Source: a virus. From it: DNA of 31,965 nucleotides. Position 1 is the stretch's first letter. Each line of letters opens with the position of its first letter. Where the stretch lies: IMG/VR virus record IMGVR_UViG_3300029953_000113, positions 1 through 31,965 of that record; one strand, 5' to 3'. Positions 13,078 through 21,821 of this stretch are shown piece after piece. The position numbers and the translations under genes are program-made. Below the pieces are notes generated by a model. The model was not told the origin of the DNA and did not search any database. It saw only the letters and a list, made by a program, of their open reading frames with translations.

Positions 13078-15181
13078 AGACAGCGAGAACGGCCAGGCGA
13101 ACAAGGGCGCGGACGAGGCGCTGCTTAAGGAGTTGCGGGAGGACTTTGCGTATGCGAAGTCTTACTGGCGGGAGAATTACGAAGAGGCGGAGAAGGACAT
13201 GGATTGCGTCCTGTGCGTTCCGCCTGAGGACTTCCGCAATGACCGCGCGGGGCGTCCGTGCCTGTGGCCTGACGAAGTCTCGCAGTACGTGAACCAGACC
13301 AACAACAACCTACGCCAGACCAAGCGCGCGATCAAGGTTTCACCGCGCAGCGAGGACGCGAAGGACGAGGACGCCGAGCACCGGCAGGCGTACATCCAGG
13401 GGATCGAGTATGCGTCGAAGGCGCAGTCGATCTACGCGACGGCTTTTGAGAGCTGCGTGGAATGCGGCTTCGGCTACTGGCGCGTGCACCTGGTGGTGAC
13501 GGGCAAGAACGGCGAGCAGGAGCCGCGGATTCGCCGTATTCCGAACTGGGCGACGGTGCTGCCCGATCCGGATGCGCGGGAATCTGACTTCTCCGACGCG
13601 AACATGTATTTCGTTACCGACTCGATGCGGCAATCGACCTTTGCGGCGCGCTATCCGAAGGCGAAGAAACGCAGCTTCGACGGCGCGGACATCGAAAAGG
13701 CTCCGGGGTGGCTCGATAGCGACAACATCACCGTGGCGGAGTGGTGGAAGCGGGAAGAGAGAGTCGGCGAAGATGGTGTGAAGCACCACACCGTTACGCA
13801 GCGCATCACGAACGGCCTGGAGATCCTGGAGACGAACGAGTGGATCGGATCGTGGATCCCGATCATCGGGTGCTTTGGCCTCGAGAAGTACAAGCGCGCC
13901 GGCGGCACGTCAAAGCGCGTGTTTCTGTCGCTTGTGCGGCGGGCGCGTGGGTCGCAGCAGATGCTGGCCTATATTGCGTCGCAGGAGGCGGAAGAGTTTG
14001 GCATGGCTCCGCGCGCTCCGCTGCAGGGCTACAAGGGGCAGTTTGATTCGACGATGCATAAGTACCTGAATAAGGTGCCTCAGGCTTACGTCGAGTTCCT
14101 GATTCCCACGGACTGGGAGCCGCAATGGGGTCCACCGCCGCTGCCAACGCGGCCGCAGTTTATCCCTAACGCGCAGGCCTATGAGATCGCCTTCGAACGG
14201 TGGCGGCGGTCGATCCAGGCTTCGATGGGCGTGATGCCGCTGCCGACTTCAGCGCAGAGGCAGAACGAGAAGTCCGGAATTGCGCTGACGAAGATCCAGA
14301 GCCAGGAGTCGATTGGCAGCTTTCACTTCACGGACAACTTTGTGCGTGCGCTGACGAACACGGGCATCCAGTTGAACGAGTTGATTACTGAGCTGGCGAA
14401 GCTCGATTCCCTTCCCTCGCAGGTGCTGGGCCTGGACCAGAAGGGGCAGGACACGACGCTGCATATCGCCCCGCAGGTTGCGCCCGAAGCGCAACAGGGA
14501 TTAGGGGCAGGGGATCAGGGGTCAGAAGCTGCTGCAGATTCGCAGCATCTGCCGGAGGCGGACCTGTTCTTTGCGCATCGCGGGGAGTTTGAAGTGGCGA
14601 TCTCGGACGGGCCGAGCGATATGTCGCAGCGTGACGAGGTTAGCGAGTTTGTGGACACGCTGCTGTCGACGCTTCCCTCTCTGGGGCTGCCGCCGCAACT
14701 GATGCAGCAGATTATCGCGATCGCGATTCGCCTCAAGAATGTTGGCACGTATGGGGATGAGATCGCCGATCTGTTAGCACCTCCGAACCAGCAGGACATT
14801 CCGCCGCAGGCGCGGGCGATGGTGATGCAAGCGCAGTCGCAACTGCAGATGGCCATGGGCGAGATCCAGCAACTGAAGCTGGAGAAGCAGGGCAAGGTGG
14901 TGGAGATGCAGGGCCGGATGGCCCAGGCGGACAAGGACAACGAAACCAAGGTCCTGATCGCCGAGATCGAAACCAAGGCGCAGAACCTGCAGGAGCGCAT
15001 GTCGGCATGGGAAGACATGATGAGCCAGTTCCACGAACAGGCTCACGAACAGGCCATGCAGGTGCAACAGACTCAGGCTGCCCAACAACAGCAAGCGCAA
15101 GCGGCAAGTCAGCAGGCCAGCCAGTCGGCGAGTCAGCCGCAGGCGGCGCAATCAACCACAGATGTGCAACCGAACGCTTAG
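13070..15181 (+). CDS. P22-like portal protein
   Basis: This 703-residue protein starts at ATG 13070 behind AAGAGG. It is close in length to P22 gp1 (725). Marks of the P22 portal family: WRENYEEAEKDMDCVLC early, VNQTNNNLRQTKRAIKVSPR near 85, a CVECGFGYWRVHL strand near 145, and AYEIAFERWRRSIQASMGVMPLP in the stem. The last 120 residues are a Gln/Ala coiled coil, the barrel-type tail. Twelve copies should form the DNA channel at one vertex. About residues 476-485 (QGLGAGDQGS) are encoded by heptamer repeats. Confidence 0.9.
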   Translation: MSKDSENGQANKGADEALLKELREDFAYAKSYWRENYEEAEKDMDCVLCVPPEDFRNDRAGRPCLWPDEVSQYVNQTNNNLRQTKRAIKVSPRSEDAKDEDAEHRQAYIQGIEYASKAQSIYATAFESCVECGFGYWRVHLVVTGKNGEQEPRIRRIPNWATVLPDPDARESDFSDANMYFVTDSMRQSTFAARYPKAKKRSFDGADIEKAPGWLDSDNITVAEWWKREERVGEDGVKHHTVTQRITNGLEILETNEWIGSWIPIIGCFGLEKYKRAGGTSKRVFLSLVRRARGSQQMLAYIASQEAEEFGMAPRAPLQGYKGQFDSTMHKYLNKVPQAYVEFLIPTDWEPQWGPPPLPTRPQFIPNAQAYEIAFERWRRSIQASMGVMPLPTSAQRQNEKSGIALTKIQSQESIGSFHFTDNFVRALTNTGIQLNELITELAKLDSLPSQVLGLDQKGQDTTLHIAPQVAPEAQQGLGAGDQGSEAAADSQHLPEADLFFAHRGEFEVAISDGPSDMSQRDEVSEFVDTLLSTLPSLGLPPQLMQQIIAIAIRLKNVGTYGDEIADLLAPPNQQDIPPQARAMVMQAQSQLQMAMGEIQQLKLEKQGKVVEMQGRMAQADKDNETKVLIAEIETKAQNLQERMSAWEDMMSQFHEQAHEQAMQVQQTQAAQQQQAQAASQQASQSASQPQAAQSTTDVQPNA
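14496..14523 (+). repeat. Heptamer-type array inside the portal gene
   Basis: Units AGGGATT, AGGGGC, AGGGGATC and AGGGGTC, then AGAAGC. It lies in frame and adds a Gly-rich stretch that looks like a surface loop between the core and the next strand. Unit lengths 7-6-8-7 suggest decay while keeping the reading frame open. Confidence 0.7.
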
Positions 15182-15189
15182 GAGGCGTC

Positions 15190-15489
15190 ATGGATAACCC
15201 CGTGTATTCCCAGCTCTTTCAGAATCAGGAGCGGGCAGCCAAGGCACAGTATGCCGAGGCCGCAAAGGCAACGCGTGAAACCGCCGACAAGCCCATCTGT
15301 GGCATGGGCATGGCAACTGAGGCAGTCACCTCTAGACGGTCTCACACGCTGGCCGAGGAAGCCGAAAAGAATATGCGACATCACGCGGAGGCCCACGGCA
15401 GGCATTCGGCCGCGTATGAGTTTCTGAGCAGGCACCCGGAATTTGATGAGTTTGTGCGATTGGTCCGCTCGGGATCGATCCAGTTCTAA
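15190..15489 (+). CDS. Small hypothetical phage protein
   Basis: ATG 15190 follows a GGAGG five bases upstream. The 99-residue product is helical: NPVYSQLFQNQERAAKAQYAEAAKA, then a loop with CGMGMATEAVTSRRSHTLAEEAEKNMRHHAEAHGRHSAAYEFLSRHPEFDEFVRLVRSG. I recall small helical proteins with the YEFLxxHPEFxEFxxLxRxG ending near phage portal genes, but no function is known. A structured gap follows it. Confidence 0.65.
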   Translation: MDNPVYSQLFQNQERAAKAQYAEAAKATRETADKPICGMGMATEAVTSRRSHTLAEEAEKNMRHHAEAHGRHSAAYEFLSRHPEFDEFVRLVRSGSIQF

Positions 15490-15514
15490 CGGGTTTGCGC
15501 GGCCAAGGAGGCCA

Positions 15515-15595
15515 ATGCCTAGCAAGATGGGCAGACTCCGAGGAGCCGCGCAAAGAGTTTGGTCGTCGGTCTACCGGGGCGCTCGATTCGCCTGA
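15515..15595 (+). CDS. Possible 26-residue basic peptide
   Basis: ATG 15515 is preceded by AAGGAGGCCA, one of the best ribosome sites in the window. It gives MPSKMGRLRGAAQRVWSSVY and RGARFA. It partly overlaps the tRNA-like element downstream. Its basic amphipathic look would suit RNA or membrane binding; unproven. Confidence 0.35.
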   Translation: MPSKMGRLRGAAQRVWSSVYRGARFA

Positions 15596-15643
15596 ACGCA
15601 TAGGACCGGCCCGGCGATGGAGGTTCGATTCCTTCCGCTCCGA
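15575..15643 (+). other. tRNA-like acceptor/T-arm element lacking an anticodon arm
   Basis: CGGGGCG (15575-15581) pairs with CGCTCCG (15636-15642; one G-U). Directly inside lies a T-arm: GGAGG / CCTTC around the canonical loop TTCGATT (15624-15630). The two helices would stack to 12 base pairs and the total with the discriminator A is 69 bases, tRNA size. The 37 bases between give no D-arm or anticodon arm; a TCGCC / GGCGA pair (15588-15592, 15613-15617) forms one larger arm instead. CGCTCC-GAAA-GGAGCG (15636-15651) is a competing hairpin. It may be a decayed tRNA or a tRNA mimic. Confidence 0.4.
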
Positions 15644-15705
15644 AAGGAGCGCACTGGGTTTGTAGTAATCTCGCTGGCCCGGCGTAAGGGCGGAAGGAAA
15701 ACACC

Positions 15706-16719
15706 ATGGAAGTTGAGACGGTAGTCGCGGAGTCGTCGGCCGCAGCGGCAGCAGAACCGAAGTTCACGCAGTTTGACGGCTGGGACGAAGAGGGGACCCC
15801 GGTGGTCAGCAAGAAAGCAGAAGCTGGCAATCAGAACAAGCCGAAGAAGGCGGAACCGGCAGCCGCTGACGCGTCGAAAGAGACGGAATCCGAAGACGAG
15901 CCCGAGGCGGAAGCGGGCAAGAAACCTACGCAGGAGACGCACCGCAAGCCGGGCGCAGAGGCTCGCATCAAGGAGCTGGCCGCGCGCGCCAAGCAACTGG
16001 AGAGAGAGCTGGAAGAGGCTCGGAAGCCAAAAGAGACGAAAGCGGACTCGTCGACCGCAAAGGCTGCCGAAGAGAAGCCAGCAACTGAGTCAGCAACGCG
16101 ACCCAAGCCCACCCAGGCAGACAAGGGAGCCGACGGAAAGGCCAAGTACGCATCGTACGAGGAGTGGGTCGAGGACCTGGCCGACTGGAAGGCTGAACAG
16201 CGGTTGGCCACGCAGCAGCGCGAGGCTCAGACGGCTCAGATGTTTGAGAAGGTCAAGCAGCAGCTCACGGAGGCACGGGAGCGCTACGAGGATTTCGACT
16301 CGAAGGCGAACCCTGTACATCAAGAGCTGATGAAGCCGGGCATTTCGCGCGAAGTGTTTGCGGTGATCAACGAGTCGCCTGTGCTGCCTGACCTGCTTTA
16401 CACGATCGGCGGCACAGAGGCCACCAAGGCTGATTTTCTAGACGCCTGCCGCAACAACCCCGGGAAGGCCCTGCGCGTGGCCCTGCTGATGGAGCAGGAG
16501 ATCGTGAAGGAGCTGGGCAAGGGGAAGGGCGCGGCGGCTCAGGACGGCAAAGCGGAAGCGGCTACTACAACCCCAAAACCACGTGCGCCGAAACCTCCCG
16601 CTGAGGTGGGAGGGCGCGGAGCGCCTGGCGAAGACGCTCTGATGGCGGCGGCAAAAACGGGCGACTTTCGCAGCTTTGACGCGGAACAGACCCGGCGCGC
16701 AATAGCCTCGCGCAGATAA
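15706..16719 (+). CDS. Scaffold-type head assembly protein
   Basis: This 337-residue protein starts at ATG 15706 behind GGAAGGA. The N-terminal half is Lys/Glu/Ala/Pro-rich and coiled-coil prone (RIKELAARAKQLERELEEAR near 85-105). The middle (RYEDFDSKANPVHQELMKPGISREVFAVINESPVLPDLLYTIGG) has the YxDFD...I.ESP..P.LLY.IG pattern common in podovirus scaffold-type proteins. The position between portal and coat is the P22 gene 8 slot (303 residues in P22). It should assemble with coat into proheads and exit later. Confidence 0.8.
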   Translation: MEVETVVAESSAAAAAEPKFTQFDGWDEEGTPVVSKKAEAGNQNKPKKAEPAAADASKETESEDEPEAEAGKKPTQETHRKPGAEARIKELAARAKQLERELEEARKPKETKADSSTAKAAEEKPATESATRPKPTQADKGADGKAKYASYEEWVEDLADWKAEQRLATQQREAQTAQMFEKVKQQLTEARERYEDFDSKANPVHQELMKPGISREVFAVINESPVLPDLLYTIGGTEATKADFLDACRNNPGKALRVALLMEQEIVKELGKGKGAAAQDGKAEAATTTPKPRAPKPPAEVGGRGAPGEDALMAAAKTGDFRSFDAEQTRRAIASRR

Positions 16720-16737
16720 GGCTAGGAAAGAAGCGAA

Positions 16738-17979
16738 GTGCCAAACAATTTTGCAACAACCAATTGGGTCTCGATGAAGATCCTGTGGTTCTTGAAGAAT
16801 TCCTACGAGATCGCCTCGATGTTCAACAGCGATTGGGAGTCGGAATTCGGCAAGAGCTTTCCGGTGGGATCTTCAGTCCAGATCAAGATGCCGCAGAGCT
16901 GGCTGGTCACAAGCGGCCTGGCTTACCAGGAGCAGGGCATTTCGCGCCTGGTGACCACGGTCAACCTTGACCAGATCCGCGGCATTCACTTCGGATGGGA
17001 TTCGTACGAGCGCCTGGTGAAGATGGAACGCACCGAGAAGGAACTCGAGGAATCGTATCTCTACCCTGCCGGTCAGCAACTGGCGCAACAGGTGGATTCG
17101 GACGCGGCCAACTGGGCGGCGAACTGGACCAACAATGTGGTGGGCACGCTGGGCACGGACGCGACGACCATTGATTTCGCGTTGGCAGCCGAGCAGGTGC
17201 TGTTCTCGCTCTCCTGCCCGCAGGAAGGCGTGAAACATCTCTGCCTGAGCAGCAGCCTGAACCGCAGTTACGTGAAGAACAACGTGACGCAGTTCAATCC
17301 GGCGCCGGAGATCAGCCGCATGTTCCGCAAGGGCGTGATCGGCACGGCCGGCGGGTGGGAATGGTATCGCTCAAACTCGCTGGTTTCGCATACCTGCGGC
17401 ACAGCGCCAACGGGCGGCGTGACCGTGGTGGGTGCGGGCCAGTCGGGCGCCGCGCTGGTGGTAACCGGCACAAATGGCCAGACGATCAACCCGGGAGATA
17501 AGTTCGCGATTGCCGCAGTGAATGCGGTTAACCCGCGGACCCGCGTCAAGAGCGCGCTGGGACTGAAGCAGTTTGTGTATGCCGGCGGCGCTCCCTGGGT
17601 GCTGACGGGCGGGAACGACACGATCCCGATTTCGCCGGCGATCTTTGGGCCAGGCTCGCAATACCAGAACGTGGATGCACTGCCCGCGAATGCGGCCGCC
17701 TTCACCTTCTTCCCTGGAACCACGACACCGTCGGGCCTGACCGGTACGGTCAGCCTGGGACTTTCGAAGTATGCCTTCGCGAAGGCGTTCGGCAAGTTCG
17801 AGAATCCGGAGGCGGTGGAGCGGGCAGAGCATGCGGAGGATCCGGAGACGGGTGCTTCGATTGCGTTTGTTCGCGCCTGGGATCAGTACAACCGAAAGAT
17901 GACCAACCGCTTCGACATCTGCTACGGATTCGGAAACCTGTATCCCGACGCCGGTGCGGTTGCGGTGGTGGGAGCCTAG
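16738..17979 (+). CDS. P22-like major coat protein
   Basis: The 413-residue product starts at GTG 16738 after AGGAAAGAAG. FATTNWVSMKILWFLKNSYEIASMFN, GKSFPVGSSVQIKMPQSWLVTSG and YPAGQQLAQQVDSDAANWAANW follow the order of the P22 coat family: N-arm, E-loop region, spine. A middle Gly/Val/Thr-rich stretch, GGVTVVGAGQSGAALVVTGTNGQTINPGDKFAI, is an inserted beta domain like that of P22 gp5. The length (P22: 430) and position after the scaffold fit. It should make the HK97-fold icosahedral shell. Confidence 0.92.
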   Translation: MPNNFATTNWVSMKILWFLKNSYEIASMFNSDWESEFGKSFPVGSSVQIKMPQSWLVTSGLAYQEQGISRLVTTVNLDQIRGIHFGWDSYERLVKMERTEKELEESYLYPAGQQLAQQVDSDAANWAANWTNNVVGTLGTDATTIDFALAAEQVLFSLSCPQEGVKHLCLSSSLNRSYVKNNVTQFNPAPEISRMFRKGVIGTAGGWEWYRSNSLVSHTCGTAPTGGVTVVGAGQSGAALVVTGTNGQTINPGDKFAIAAVNAVNPRTRVKSALGLKQFVYAGGAPWVLTGGNDTIPISPAIFGPGSQYQNVDALPANAAAFTFFPGTTTPSGLTGTVSLGLSKYAFAKAFGKFENPEAVERAEHAEDPETGASIAFVRAWDQYNRKMTNRFDICYGFGNLYPDAGAVAVVGA

Positions 17980-18026
17980 AGCAGACCCAGAGTCCCTGTG
18001 TCATGCCATAACCGACCCGAACTGCC

Positions 18027-18057
18027 GCGGCGTGTGGAACTACTTATCCCACGCCGC
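18027..18057 (+). terminator. Strong hairpin after the coat gene
   Basis: GCGGCGTG (18027-18034) pairs with CACGCCGC (18050-18057); two more G-C pairs follow inside after one bulged T, and the loop is about 10 bases. It lies 48 bases after the coat stop. No T-run follows, so it may act as an RNA end or a partial terminator that lowers downstream expression. Confidence 0.45.
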
Positions 18058-18088
18058 AGCGATCGCGGGAATTGGGGAGTACAAGAGC

Positions 18089-18814
18089 ATGCGGAAAACG
18101 CTGAAAGCACTTCTCTCACTGTCCGCACTGGCCCTGGCGCTGCCACTTTGCGCTCAGACCAGTCTGACCTCAACCACGCTCTCGAGCGCCGTCACCTCGG
18201 CCTCGGCGAGCAGTATTGTGCTGGCCTCCGCAACGGGTATCAGCGCGCCTGCACCGGTCTCGGGGAACGTCACCGCGGGACCGACTTATACCGAGCTGTT
18301 CGTGGACCAGGAAGCGATGCTGGTGACCGCGGTCAACGGCAAGACCATCAACGTGGTGCGTGGGGTGAGCTCTACCTCCGGAGCGACGCACGCTTCCGGC
18401 TCAGTGGTCTGGGTGGCAACGCCGAGCCAGCTTTACACTGTGCAGCCCACGGGGTCGTGCACGGCGGCTAACACTGTGAACCCGTACATCAATGTGCAGA
18501 CAGGCCAGTTTTGGTTCTGCGATACGGGGACAGGCAACTGGCAGCCGGTCTTTTCGACCGGCACGATCACTCCAGTGGCAACCGCGGCCGCGATCCAGAC
18601 CGTCGCGCAGACGTTCACGGTGGCCGGACTTGCAGTGGGCGAACCGGTGGCCGTTATCGGCCAGCCTGCTCCCAGTTCGCTCTGCCCTTTGGTGGCAGCA
18701 CGGGTGACCGCGGCCAACACGGTGTCGCTTTACTTTACGACGCTCACCGCAGCGGCCTGTACGCCAACGTCGGGAACCTACTTCCTGATGGCGCCACGCC
18801 TCAATATCCCCTAG
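18089..18814 (+). CDS. Secreted-looking virion-type protein after the coat gene
   Basis: ATG 18089 follows GGGGAG. The 241-residue protein begins with a textbook Sec signal peptide: basic MRKTLK, hydrophobic LLSLSALALALPL, cleavage near CAQ-TS at residue 23. The mature part is Ser/Thr/Val-rich. It has an LFVDQEAMLVTAVNGKTINVVRG stretch, the DxExMxVTxVxGxxVxVxRG motif frequent in phage decoration and tail-associated proteins, followed by GATHASGSVV. A paired-Cys C-terminal part ends it. A phage structural protein with an export signal is unusual. Possible roles are a surface decoration added outside or a protein placed on the host envelope. A terminator follows. Confidence 0.7.
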   Translation: MRKTLKALLSLSALALALPLCAQTSLTSTTLSSAVTSASASSIVLASATGISAPAPVSGNVTAGPTYTELFVDQEAMLVTAVNGKTINVVRGVSSTSGATHASGSVVWVATPSQLYTVQPTGSCTAANTVNPYINVQTGQFWFCDTGTGNWQPVFSTGTITPVATAAAIQTVAQTFTVAGLAVGEPVAVIGQPAPSSLCPLVAARVTAANTVSLYFTTLTAAACTPTSGTYFLMAPRLNIP

Positions 18815-18857
18815 CCAGGCTGAACGCCCTTCAACCCAATTGACTGTTTAACCAACG

Positions 18858-18880
18858 GGGCGGCTTTCGGGCCGCCCTTT
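18858..18880 (+). terminator. Rho-independent-type terminator
   Basis: GGGCGGC-TTTCGG-GCCGCCC followed by TTT. A 7-base GC stem with a 6-base loop sits 44 bases after the preceding stop and 23 bases before the next start. It separates the head genes from the tail genes. Confidence 0.65.
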
Positions 18881-18902
18881 GCCTGCACGGGAGACAAGAG
18901 AT

Positions 18903-19451
18903 ATGCCGACAACGATTGACGAAGAGAGATTTGCCAGCCAGGAAACGCTGGACCTGAGCAAGCCGCAGGGTACTGCGCAAGGCCTGCCGGTGAAGCAAAT
19001 TGCGCATCAGGAGTATCCGCGGTGCGTCTACAGGCACCCGGTGGAGCCCTACCGCGAAGTGCTGCACCGTAACACCAATCACGAGGTTGTGGAGCGCGAG
19101 TTGGTGGCAACAGAGCACCTGGTGCATGTTTGCCAGCATGAGCAGGAGTTCAAGAAGAAGCTGGGCGAGGGATGGGTCGCGGAGCCGTACATTCCGCAGG
19201 CTCCGCCCGATCTGACCGAGCATCTCTACATCAAGGTCACCGAGGAGGTAGCCAAGAGGATCGGCGAAAAACAGACCTCTGATCTCGACTTCGATCTTGT
19301 GGATGCTCAGAAATTCCTGCTCTCGCGTGGCTACCCATGCGCCAAGCCGGAGGATGCCCTCGTCGCTGTGAAGGCGATGGCAGCGAAGGACCGTCGGAGT
19401 TTCTTCAAAGAACTCGCGGAGTTTGTGTCCGCTGAAGGCGAAGGCAAGTAG
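18903..19451 (+). CDS. Hypothetical virion-region protein
   Basis: ATG 18903 follows GGGAGACAAGAG. The 182-residue protein is polar and His/Glu-rich: PVKQIAHQEYPRCVYRHPVEPYREVLHRNTNHEVVERELVATEHLV, a repeated xVxHxE style, then a charged helix FKKKLGEGWV. The end has an AMAAKDRRSFFKELAEF helix. It directly abuts the gp4-like gene. The P22 order has no gene here, so it may be an accessory head or tail factor; no family recognised. Confidence 0.65.
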   Translation: MPTTIDEERFASQETLDLSKPQGTAQGLPVKQIAHQEYPRCVYRHPVEPYREVLHRNTNHEVVERELVATEHLVHVCQHEQEFKKKLGEGWVAEPYIPQAPPDLTEHLYIKVTEEVAKRIGEKQTSDLDFDLVDAQKFLLSRGYPCAKPEDALVAVKAMAAKDRRSFFKELAEFVSAEGEGK

Positions 19452-20228
19452 ATGGCAGTCACCTTCAGCGGATCGAGCGTGACCGCGCTGGCCGCCGACC
19501 TGATTCAGTCGGCGGCCTACGAGATTGGCGCGTTCGCGCCGGGTGAGCCGGTGGCGGCGGCCGAGGCCCAGTGGGCGCTGGAAGTGCTGCAGAGGATCAT
19601 CGACCAGTGGAACGCCAAGCGGTCGATGATCTTCTCGGTAGGCTTCACGACGTATAACCTCACAGCGAACCATCAGCCGCACACCATCGGGCCGACGGGC
19701 GACTTTAAGACTGGGCCCGCGGCCAATTACCGGCCGGTGCGCATCGCGTCGGCCAGCTTTGTGCTGAATCCCGGCGGGAACAATGCTGTGGATCTGCCGA
19801 TTCAGATGCGGGACAAGGATTGGTGGGCGGCGAATCCGCTGAAGTCGCAGACGTCGAGCATTATCACCGACTGCTATTACGAGCCGGCGCAGCCGAACGG
19901 CAATCTGAATTTCTTCCCGATCTGCAACGCCAACGGAGTGGTACGGCTGGAGCAGTGGAGTTCGCTGGCGCAGGCGCTTACGCTGCGGACAGCGCTTGGC
20001 CTGGTGCAAGGGTACTGGGAAGCACTGGTGACCACGCTGGCATTGGCGCTGTGCCCGAGCTTCGAGAAGCAGCCTTCGGCTGTGCTGGCGGCGCGGCAAT
20101 CGGCGGCCATCAAGGTCATTTTCGAGAACAACGATCCGGCTCCGCGGATCGACACGGCGAGCGGAATGCCTGGGACTGCGGGCACGGGGCGGCCTGACTT
20201 CAACTTCTTGACGGGGATGCGGAACTAA
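19452..20228 (+). CDS. P22 gp4-like tail accessory / DNA stabilisation protein
   Basis: ATG 19452 directly follows the previous stop. In the 258-residue product, LIQSAAYEIGAFAPGEPVAAAEAQWALEVLQRIIDQWNAKR fits the P22 gp4 family opening (R/A-x-x-G-x-x-x-x-G-E-x-x-x-A-E-A...L..L...ID.W). Beta-rich parts with PVRIASASFVLN and DKDWWAAN follow, as in adaptor proteins of the gp4/gp15 class. In P22, gp4 binds the portal and starts tail assembly. It is longer than P22 gp4 (166 residues), with the extra length at the C-terminus. Confidence 0.75.
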   Translation: MAVTFSGSSVTALAADLIQSAAYEIGAFAPGEPVAAAEAQWALEVLQRIIDQWNAKRSMIFSVGFTTYNLTANHQPHTIGPTGDFKTGPAANYRPVRIASASFVLNPGGNNAVDLPIQMRDKDWWAANPLKSQTSSIITDCYYEPAQPNGNLNFFPICNANGVVRLEQWSSLAQALTLRTALGLVQGYWEALVTTLALALCPSFEKQPSAVLAARQSAAIKVIFENNDPAPRIDTASGMPGTAGTGRPDFNFLTGMRN

Positions 20229-21815
20229 ATGGCGCGCTTTGGATTTGTGGGGCCGACGTATTCGTTGCAGTCGGGGATCGCAGATTCCCAGCGCTGCATG
20301 AACTTTTATCCCGAGATGGTCGAGAGCGGGCAAGGCCAGTCGCAGATGACTCTCAATCGCACGCCGGGGTTTAAGCGCTTCGCGGCGATTGCGAGCCCGG
20401 TGCGCGGCTGCCTGGACTTCATCGGTACCGACGCTGCCGGACAGGCGGCTCCGCTGGCATATTTTGTGGGCGCCGGGAACCTCTACGAGGTGACGGCGGC
20501 TGGTGTGGCAACACTTATCGGACCGGTGGGAAATGACTTCAAGCGGGTATCGATGGCGGTAAATGGTAGCGCGGGAAACCAGCTCTGCATCTGCTCTGCA
20601 GGGAAGCTCTACATTTACAACCTGAGTGCTACGAAACCAACCGGCAGCATCCAGCTCGCGCCGAACGCGCTGAGCGGCACCATAGGCGGCCTGCAGGGCT
20701 TTGCTTCGAAGGTGGTGTTTTGCGATGGCTACTTTGTGGCGACCCTGGCCAACAGCAACAAATTTCAGGTTTCCGCGCTGGAGGACGGATCGAGCTGGAA
20801 CCCGCTTTCGGTTCAGCAGGTATCGGTTTTCCCGGAGAGTATTGGCGGGATGGCGACGGCCTACAGGCAGTTGTGGATCTTCGGCCAGGACGGGCATGCG
20901 CAGGTGTACTACAACAGCGGCGCGAATGCCTACACACCGTTCGATGTGATCGGCGCCGGGGGCGTGGGTTACATGGAAGAGGGCATCGACGCACCCGATT
21001 CGCTGGTGGTGCTCGATAATGCACCCTTCTGGCTCGGCGGCAGTGCGAATGGCGCCGGGATGGCTTGGCGGGCGAACGGATACACGCCGCTGCGCATCTC
21101 GACCCATGCGGAAGAGACGGCGTGGGCGGCCTACCCCAAAAAGTGCAGCGACGCGGTGGCCTACAGCTACAGGGACCAGGGGCACACCTTCTGGGTGGTG
21201 CGCTTTCCGAGTGCGAACAACGGCTATGGAGCGACCTGGGTTTACGACACGGCCACGCAGATGTGGCACGAGCGCGGCTACTGGTCGCAGAAAGGCCTCA
21301 CCGGCTACAGTGCGCATCTGTCCACCTGCCACTGTTTCGCGTTTAACACGCACCTGGTGGGCGACTGGAACAGCGGCAATATCTACGCGATGGACATCGC
21401 CAACCTGGATGACGACGGGCAGCCGCTCCGGCGCTTTCGGCGCGCTCCGCATGTCTCGACTGAGCGGCAGTGGATCTACTTTCACGAATTGGAAGTGGTG
21501 ATGAACGTCGGCGATGGGCCGATGCCGCCGCTTTTGGATGGGGAAGGAAACCGACGCGGACCGCAGGCGATGCTGCGCTGGTCGAACGACGGCGGCCGCA
21601 CCTGGGGCAATGAACACTGGGTGGATGTGGGACAGGCCGGAGATTATGACGCCCGGGCGCGGTGGCAGCGGATGGGCCGGGCCCGCGATCGCGTCTTCGA
21701 ACTCGCAGTAACAGACCCGATTCCCTGGCAGATCATCGAGGCCGATCTGCGAGCGACGCCGGGCTTCGACGTTCCAACCGAGCGACTGAGCAAGATGTAC
21801 GGAAAGATGACGTAG
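20229..21815 (+). CDS. P22 gp10-like packaged DNA stabilisation protein
   Basis: ATG 20229 abuts the previous TAA. The 528-residue protein is beta-rich throughout, with repeated blade-like strands. FGFVGPTYSLQSGIADSQRCMNFYPE is the usual gp10 N-terminus (x-x-QxCxNxYPE). WSNDGGRTWGNEHWVDVG, then RWQRMGRARDRVFELAVTDPIPWQIIEADL is the conserved C-terminus. P22 gp10 (472 residues) forms a hexameric ring under gp4 that plugs the portal and holds the tail needle. The gp4-gp10 order is kept exactly. Confidence 0.88.
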   Translation: MARFGFVGPTYSLQSGIADSQRCMNFYPEMVESGQGQSQMTLNRTPGFKRFAAIASPVRGCLDFIGTDAAGQAAPLAYFVGAGNLYEVTAAGVATLIGPVGNDFKRVSMAVNGSAGNQLCICSAGKLYIYNLSATKPTGSIQLAPNALSGTIGGLQGFASKVVFCDGYFVATLANSNKFQVSALEDGSSWNPLSVQQVSVFPESIGGMATAYRQLWIFGQDGHAQVYYNSGANAYTPFDVIGAGGVGYMEEGIDAPDSLVVLDNAPFWLGGSANGAGMAWRANGYTPLRISTHAEETAWAAYPKKCSDAVAYSYRDQGHTFWVVRFPSANNGYGATWVYDTATQMWHERGYWSQKGLTGYSAHLSTCHCFAFNTHLVGDWNSGNIYAMDIANLDDDGQPLRRFRRAPHVSTERQWIYFHELEVVMNVGDGPMPPLLDGEGNRRGPQAMLRWSNDGGRTWGNEHWVDVGQAGDYDARARWQRMGRARDRVFELAVTDPIPWQIIEADLRATPGFDVPTERLSKMYGKMT

Positions 21816-21821
21816 AAAAAC

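Noticed and set aside
15575-15643. Calling a functional tRNA here
   Set aside because: No D-arm, no anticodon arm with T33 and no CCA; only the acceptor and T-arm half are present.
18831-21617. A 928-codon open frame on the minus strand
   Set aside because: It lies opposite the gp4-like and gp10-like genes, whose protein matches are strong. Its product is Arg/His-rich with no domain, as expected from the shadow of high-GC codons.
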